Part shown: one piece after another, positions 13,579 through 17,653 of the stretch
Layout of the letters: the number at the start of each line of letters is the position of its first letter
Position numbering within the stretch: position 1 is the stretch's first letter
Assembly (NCBI GenBank): GCA_002170735.1
Contig: NHIV01000019.1
Span: 1 to 17,653 of the forward strand
Direction: 5' to 3'
Source: a bacterium TMED198
Lineage (GTDB): Bacteria; Fidelibacterota; Marinisomatia; SCGC-AAA003-L08; D37C17
Length of the DNA stretch: 17,653 nt
Position numbers and translations under genes: made by a program
Notes under the pieces: generated by a model
What the model saw: the letters and a program-made list of their open reading frames with translations, nothing else
Told to the model about the DNA's origin: nothing
Databases searched by the model: none

Positions 13579-15103
13579 TTTTTAAATTTTCTCCTATAAT
13601 AACATTAACAATTATAATTATATCTAGTACATCTAATGCTCCATCTTGGTTTGTATCAGATTCAAGGCTGTAATCATTTTCTAGAACCATGCCAACCAAA
13701 ACTACAACATCTAGAATATCAACGCTTCCATCAAGGTTAATATCTCCAAATAAAGAAAAGTTCATTTGTTCTGCAAAACTAAAAACTGCCCTCTCAATTT
13801 CGATCACAGCGTTGTAGCTACTAGAATTACTAAGAACCACAACCCCCAAATCATCTGAAAAGGAAATAAACATTTCTGTTAAACTTCCTATATCGCCTCC
13901 GTTGTGCCCAAACAGATTTCTACCATCTTCGTTCTTGTAGTACCAAATTAATCCCTGTGTAGAGCTGATAAAGGGATAGTATATTGTCCTTATAGTTTCT
14001 ACAGTTTCACTTTCTAAAATTCTTACACCACCATATATACCATTATTCATAACCGCTGCCATAAACTTAGCCAAGTCCTTGGAAGTAGACCTTAGCTGGC
14101 CAGAGGGAAAGTCTGAGTACCCATAGTGGTCTTGAGCTAAAGGAATAATTCCACTATCTCCTGTTCCGTCCTCTCCGCATACATCGTCATAGTCCGCACA
14201 ACAATCTCCGTAGTACATACAGGCAGAATCGCAGAAACAGGGGTTGCTCTCATCATAAACTCCGCAGCCAATTTCGAAACAAGTAGATCCACTTCCTCCC
14301 TGAAGAACATAAGGCAATGCAACCTGATCGAGGTTATCAATCTCGGATAAAAACCAAGATGAATTTTCCATTCCAAGCGGCTCAAATATTTGTTGTTTAC
14401 AGTACGTACTGAATTCTTGCCCTGAAATTTCCTCAACAAGAAGACCAATCAAAGCAGCACCGATATTGCTGTAGGAGTAGTTGCTTCCTGGGATCCCACT
14501 TGTAAAGTTGGTACTAGCTCCATAGAACTGTCCACCAGGAACTAGATACTGCTCTAGATAGTAACCAAGTTCAAGATCTGAGTCTCCATTGTAGTAGGGC
14601 ATTACACCCCAGTTATCCTTTATCCCTGAAGTATGAGTAAGCAGCATTTTAAATGAAATCGAAGCACTTGGATAATTTGGGTGATTAACCTCAAAGGGAA
14701 GATATGCATCTATATCATCATTAAGTTCAAAGAGTCCCCTTTCATAAAGCTGCATAAGAGCGGTTGCTGTAACAGTCTTTGAAACAGATGAAAGTATGAA
14801 CATAGTATTTTCATCTACTAAAATGTCGCTCCCAATATTCGCGTGTCCAAAATATGCTTCCCATACAATACTTTGATTTTTTGCAACTGATATTGATAAA
14901 CCAGGAACTTGACTTTGCTGTATTATCTCTTCAATAAAGTCCTTAAGCTCTTGCTCTGTTTGGAAATCTTTTGCACTTTCATCTTTATTCGCTTTGAAAA
15001 TACGATCTTTGTTGCTCCTACTGTAAAAAGAGCTATCCCCAAATACTTGGGAAAATAAAAACCCTGAAACAACTATAATCCTGGTTAGAGTATAGATTCT
15101 CAT
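13568..15103 (-). CDS. Secreted beta-lactamase-fold serine hydrolase with somatomedin-B-like insert and dockerin-like tail
   Basis: 511 residues. Signal peptide 1-22 is followed by a class C beta-lactamase/PBP4*-type domain (PF00144). Its three motifs are seen: Ser106-x-x-Lys109 in SSVSK, Tyr211-x-Asn213 in YSYSN, and His400-x-Gly402 in FGHNGG (the HxG variant of KTG). Family members include D-amino-acid peptidases, esterases and PBPs; the substrate is not deducible. Between the second and third motifs lies an eight-Cys somatomedin-B-like module (275-309). Residues 453-505 are two dockerin-like repeats. ATG 15103 follows the stop of the upstream hydrolase gene after one base, so translation is probably coupled. 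Its 3' end overlaps raiA by 11 nt. Confidence 0.88.
   Translation of the reverse strand: MRIYTLTRIIVVSGFLFSQVFGDSSFYSRSNKDRIFKANKDESAKDFQTEQELKDFIEEIIQQSQVPGLSISVAKNQSIVWEAYFGHANIGSDILVDENTMFILSSVSKTVTATALMQLYERGLFELNDDIDAYLPFEVNHPNYPSASISFKMLLTHTSGIKDNWGVMPYYNGDSDLELGYYLEQYLVPGGQFYGASTNFTSGIPGSNYSYSNIGAALIGLLVEEISGQEFSTYCKQQIFEPLGMENSSWFLSEIDNLDQVALPYVLQGGSGSTCFEIGCGVYDESNPCFCDSACMYYGDCCADYDDVCGEDGTGDSGIIPLAQDHYGYSDFPSGQLRSTSKDLAKFMAAVMNNGIYGGVRILESETVETIRTIYYPFISSTQGLIWYYKNEDGRNLFGHNGGDIGSLTEMFISFSDDLGVVVLSNSSSYNAVIEIERAVFSFAEQMNFSLFGDINLDGSVDILDVVVLVGMVLENDYSLESDTNQDGALDVLDIIIIVNVIIGENLKIED
13589..13747 (-). other. Dockerin-like repeat pair at the C-terminus of the serine hydrolase
   Basis: Residues 453-505 hold GDINLDGSVDILDVVVLVGM and SDTNQDGALDVLDIIIIVNV, two Ca-loop plus helix units. 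The first is nearly identical to the first unit of the neighbouring alpha/beta hydrolase (GDINLDGSVNVLDVVTLVG). Confidence 0.8.
14177..14281 (-). other. Somatomedin-B-like eight-cysteine module inside the serine hydrolase
   Basis: Residues 275-309 carry cysteines at 275, 280, 289, 291, 295, 301, 302 and 309. The core C-F-C-DSA-C-MYYGD-CC-ADY-DDV-C fits the somatomedin B signature as I recall it (C-x-C-x3-C-x5-6-CC-x-[DN]-[FY]-x3-C). SMB domains are best known from animal vitronectin and ENPP enzymes, where four disulfides form a compact knot. Confidence 0.8.
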
Positions 15104-15104
15104 A

Positions 15105-16280
15105 TTAATATGTAAGAATGATGTTAACCAACAAAACTACATCCAAAATATTAGAAAGTCCATCCTGGTTTAAGTCTCCAAATGAGTTTTCTAGATCTTG
15201 ATCCAAAACTAAGCCAACAAGGGTTACAACATCTAAAACATTCACACTCCCATCTAGATTAATATCTCCTTCAACTTCATCTGGTGAATCTATAAATTTA
15301 TATAGAAAGGTATAAGCATCTGACTTAATTTGATCAAAGTACTCATTGGGGCCCAAGAACCAATTTCCATTTACTGCTCCCCAGTATTCATGCAACTCAC
15401 CCGGCTCTGCATACAATTCATTTTCAATTCCAACCTGGTCCATTCTCTCATTTATCAACTTTGATCCATGGACAATTGGAAGGGCAATATCAATTGTAAA
15501 AGGGAAGCCAAGCTCAAAAGGAACAATTGGATCTGCTGTTCCATGGAACATAATGGCTGGTATAGTATCACTAGAATCAATCCACTCTAGATTTGCGATT
15601 GCCCCCCAGCAACTGACAATAGCGTTTGGCCTTGGGTCGTGATCATAGCTATTTCCTTCACAAACAAGGCATCCAAGGTCCGGATCTCCTGACCCTCCGT
15701 AGGTTGCCTGGGGTCTATCTTCTTCTCCTAAATAGCTTAGATGAAGCGCTACAAATGCACCTGCACTTGAGCCCCACATAAAAATCTGATCAGGGTTGAT
15801 GCCAAGTTGATCTGAGTGCTCGCGCAGGTAACGTATTGCGGCTGCACCGTCCTGTACAGAACGATAAACAGCCCTCTCTCCGCTGTACGAGCTTAGAACA
15901 TTTAGGCCAAGCCTATAACTAATGCTTACCGCAACGAAGCCCCTTTTTGCCGCTGATATTGACAAATCTACGACATCATCAAGCTCGTTGTTTCCCGAAA
16001 AAAATGCTCCAGTATGAGCAAAAACAATTACAGGCCTGCTGGCAAGAGTATCTCCAGCTGGCTCATATACATCCATCTTAAGATCAATGTCCTGCGTATT
16101 GGATTCTACCCAAAACCAAAAAGGAAGATCTGGAGCGTTACCATAAACAACGTCCTCTGTTTTCTCTACATTAGCAAACACCTCATCAAGATACCTTGTA
16201 CCTTGAGCCGCTACTAGTGAAACTAAAAATATAAATATTGTGACTACTCTTCTCATTGTCTGAAATATATTATAAAACAT
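15105..16280 (-). CDS. Secreted alpha/beta hydrolase (esterase-like) with dockerin-like tail
   Basis: 391 residues from ATG 16280; Met9 (ATG 16256) would give a tighter signal peptide (MRRVVTIFIFLVSLVAAQ) and is an equally likely start, as neither has a Shine-Dalgarno sequence. The catalytic triad can be read: Ser172 in GSSAG, Asp250 in HGTADPIVP and His297 in GELHEYW, with an oxyanion-type HTGAFF at 89-94. Layout matches the esterase/lipase family related to carboxylesterases and BD-FAE-type enzymes; the substrate is unknown. A short insert after the nucleophile helix contains CLVC (204-207). Residues 338-390 are two dockerin-like repeats. It heads a tight group: one base after its stop the serine hydrolase gene begins. 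Confidence 0.87.
   Translation of the reverse strand: MFYNIFQTMRRVVTIFIFLVSLVAAQGTRYLDEVFANVEKTEDVVYGNAPDLPFWFWVESNTQDIDLKMDVYEPAGDTLASRPVIVFAHTGAFFSGNNELDDVVDLSISAAKRGFVAVSISYRLGLNVLSSYSGERAVYRSVQDGAAAIRYLREHSDQLGINPDQIFMWGSSAGAFVALHLSYLGEEDRPQATYGGSGDPDLGCLVCEGNSYDHDPRPNAIVSCWGAIANLEWIDSSDTIPAIMFHGTADPIVPFELGFPFTIDIALPIVHGSKLINERMDQVGIENELYAEPGELHEYWGAVNGNWFLGPNEYFDQIKSDAYTFLYKFIDSPDEVEGDINLDGSVNVLDVVTLVGLVLDQDLENSFGDLNQDGLSNILDVVLLVNIILTY
15108..15269 (-). other. Dockerin-like repeat pair at the C-terminus of the alpha/beta hydrolase
   Basis: Residues 338-391 hold GDINLDGSVNVLDVVTLVGL and GDLNQDGLSNILDVVLLVNI, followed only by ILTY. The DxNxDG loops and LDVV helices match the tails of the other two enzymes. 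Confidence 0.8.
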
Positions 16281-16345
16281 TTAAAAAAAATAGATTTTAT
16301 TGACGCTCTTTCCTTTCTGTGTAATAAATAGAGAAAACCATTAAC

Positions 16346-17071
16346 CTACCTGCGTCTATCTATAACATTAATTTTTTGAAAAAAAGAAGCTAAGATATAA
16401 CCCATATCCAGCTCAAACCACTTTAAAGCAAAGTTTCTTTTGTTGGGGAATTTATGGTGATTGTTTTGATACAGCTCTCCCATCATAAGAAAATCTATGG
16501 GTAGCGAGTTTGTAGATTTATCCTTGATCTCCTTATAGTTCCTATAGCCTACGCTATGACCAAACCAGTTAACTATAAATCCATGAATGGGACCCATCAG
16601 AACGTGAAGTGGAATCAGAAAATAGCTCCATGCAGGCGCTGATAGATAATAGTAAATTAAAATGTAGATCAAAACAAATAAAACCCTTACTGAATGCAAC
16701 TCTGCTAATCTCTCCATAAAAATCCACCTCGGAACATCATTAGCTTTGATCTTATCTTCCGCAAACTGTTTAACGATAACACGGTACTCATCAAAAGTTT
16801 TTTTATTAAATTCAAAAATATTTGAAACATGTACAGGAGAATGGGGGTCTTTATAAGTATCAGCATACGCATGATGCCTCCTATGCATAACTGCGTAGGC
16901 TGCTGGATGGAGAAACGAAGAACCTTGAAATAAAAATGTCAACAAATAAAAAGCTCTCTCCCAGAACCTATTCAACCTATACATTCCATGGGACGCATAC
17001 CGATGAAGAAAAAATGTTTGGAAGAAAAGAGACAAGTACCAATGGGCAACAAAAAATAAAAAAACTGACAT
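16346..17071 (-). CDS. Membrane fatty acid (acyl-CoA/acyl-lipid) desaturase
   Basis: 241 residues with long hydrophobic segments around 1-22, 40-60 and 126-170. The di-iron histidine boxes of membrane desaturases are visible: HRYASH (23-28), HRRHH (63-67) and the third box as YQNNHHKFP (201-209), with an additional NWFGH (168-172). In the third box the first His of HxxHH is Gln202; I recall the same variant in other bacterial members, so it is probably active. It would introduce a double bond into an acyl chain in the cytoplasmic membrane. It follows the CFA-type methyltransferase after 47 nt, so the two are probably co-transcribed. An in-frame TAA just upstream makes ATG 17071 the first possible ATG; no Shine-Dalgarno sequence is seen. 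Confidence 0.88.
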   Translation of the reverse strand: MSVFLFFVAHWYLSLFFQTFFLHRYASHGMYRLNRFWERAFYLLTFLFQGSSFLHPAAYAVMHRRHHAYADTYKDPHSPVHVSNIFEFNKKTFDEYRVIVKQFAEDKIKANDVPRWIFMERLAELHSVRVLFVLIYILIYYYLSAPAWSYFLIPLHVLMGPIHGFIVNWFGHSVGYRNYKEIKDKSTNSLPIDFLMMGELYQNNHHKFPNKRNFALKWFELDMGYILASFFQKINVIDRRR

Positions 17072-17118
17072 ATCTTAAAATGTTTTGGTGAAGTACATAT
17101 ACAGTTCCAAAAGGTTTT

Positions 17119-17653
17119 TCATGATTCTCCTCTCTTTATAAACAGGTAGTGGGACACTCCCCACTCGCTCCCTCTATCCATTCCAAAAAGCTCAGCGCAT
17201 GACATAAAGAAAATCCTCCATCTTTGCCACCAAGTTTTAGCATTTTGAGATCCATAAGTTGTAGAAAATATTTTCATTATTTCATCTTTATTTTGATCCA
17301 TCTTTTCCAACCAGGCCCAAGATGTTTTGGAGTAATGAACACCAGAAAATCTCCAAACCTTATCAATCTTCAAATCATTTTGAAAGTGAAGAAGAAGCCT
17401 GTGAGAGGGCATTATTCCACCGCTAAAGAACTCTCGCGCCATCCAATCACCTGGACCATTATCTTCAAATGGGTAGACCAATGTTCTATGTGAAAATATA
17501 TGCACGAAAAGCTTTCCATTCTTTCTAAGGAAGCCAGAGACCTTCTTTAGCAGCTGATCGTAGTTTCTCATATGCTCAAACATTTCAACTGAAACAACTC
17601 TATCAAACTTTTGATCTATGCTGAAATCATTCATATCGGCTGTTATAACCTTA
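17119..17653 (-). CDS. Cyclopropane-fatty-acid-synthase-family SAM methyltransferase, 5' end outside window
   Basis: 178 codons remain; the reading frame is open through the right edge, where it reads KVITADMNDF, so the N-terminal half including the SAM glycine loop is missing. The visible part has the family's post-SAM segment FDRVVSVEMFEHMRNY and the CFA-type stretch FFSGGIMPSHRLL, then HYSKTSWAWLEKMD and WWQRWRIFFMSCAELFG. This matches the PF02353 branch often auto-named CFA synthase or coclaurine N-methyltransferase-like. It probably methylates an unsaturated acyl chain, consistent with the desaturase gene just downstream, but other acceptors are possible. An internal ATG at 17634 is not the true start, because conserved sequence precedes it. 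Confidence 0.87.
   Translation of the reverse strand, partial: KVITADMNDFSIDQKFDRVVSVEMFEHMRNYDQLLKKVSGFLRKNGKLFVHIFSHRTLVYPFEDNGPGDWMAREFFSGGIMPSHRLLLHFQNDLKIDKVWRFSGVHYSKTSWAWLEKMDQNKDEIMKIFSTTYGSQNAKTWWQRWRIFFMSCAELFGMDRGSEWGVSHYLFIKRGES

Noticed and set aside
10981..16280. Cellulosome locus
   Set aside because: Dockerin-like tails are present, but there is no cohesin, scaffoldin, carbohydrate-binding module or glycoside hydrolase.
17632..17634. ATG as the true start of the methyltransferase
   Set aside because: Family-typical sequence (KVITAD) continues upstream in frame to the window edge, and the SAM-binding N-terminus would be missing.

Overview
The window looks like chromosomal DNA from an AT-rich marine Gram-negative bacterium, most plausibly Candidatus Marinimicrobia (SAR406, Neomarinimicrobiota) or a close relative. 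This is inference. It rests on huge secreted proteins built from 'DECGVCGGSGP...DCAGxCGG' cysteine repeats, on paired dockerin-like Ca-loop repeats at the C-termini of unrelated secreted enzymes, and on a lipobox lipoprotein. I see no rRNA, tRNA, CRISPR array, insertion sequence or phage gene.

Layout. Every gene except one lies on the minus strand. (1) Positions 1-5496 are the 5' part of one gene, open for 1832 codons and running off the left edge. It encodes a signal peptide, a seven-repeat RCC1-like propeller, two blocks of DUF285/BspA-type 25-residue repeats (9 and 10 units), and more than 850 residues of cysteine-rich repeats. (2) Positions 5620-8979 hold a compact probable operon, transcribed right to left: DUF6868-like membrane protein, GMC oxidoreductase of the cholesterol-oxidase type, Ste24-type M48 membrane protease, DUF2905 membrane protein. 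(3) Positions 9197-10153 encode a YHYH-domain lipoprotein, divergent from the only plus-strand gene, a TauE/SafE permease (10238-10984). The permease and the next gene overlap by their stop codons. (4) Positions 10981-16280 encode three secreted enzymes, each ending in two dockerin-like repeats: a peptidylarginine/agmatine deiminase-family protein, a beta-lactamase-fold serine hydrolase and an alpha/beta hydrolase. Two housekeeping-type genes sit between them, short ribosome hibernation factor RaiA/HPF and DUF423. Both start at TTG and overlap the gene upstream. (5) Positions 16346-17653 encode a membrane fatty acid desaturase and, cut by the right edge, a cyclopropane-fatty-acid-synthase-family methyltransferase; both modify fatty acyl chains.

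The most striking point is that two of the three dockerin-tagged enzymes carry a cysteine-rich module inside the catalytic domain. The serine hydrolase has a textbook eight-cysteine somatomedin-B-like module, and the deiminase has a roughly 90-residue insert with a Lin12/Notch-like pattern. The third enzyme has a small CxxC insert. Together with the giant repeat protein, this part of the window looks like an exported or surface-protein locus that reuses a small set of Cys-rich and Ca-loop modules. No cohesin or dedicated secretion machinery is visible in the window, so how the tags work is open.
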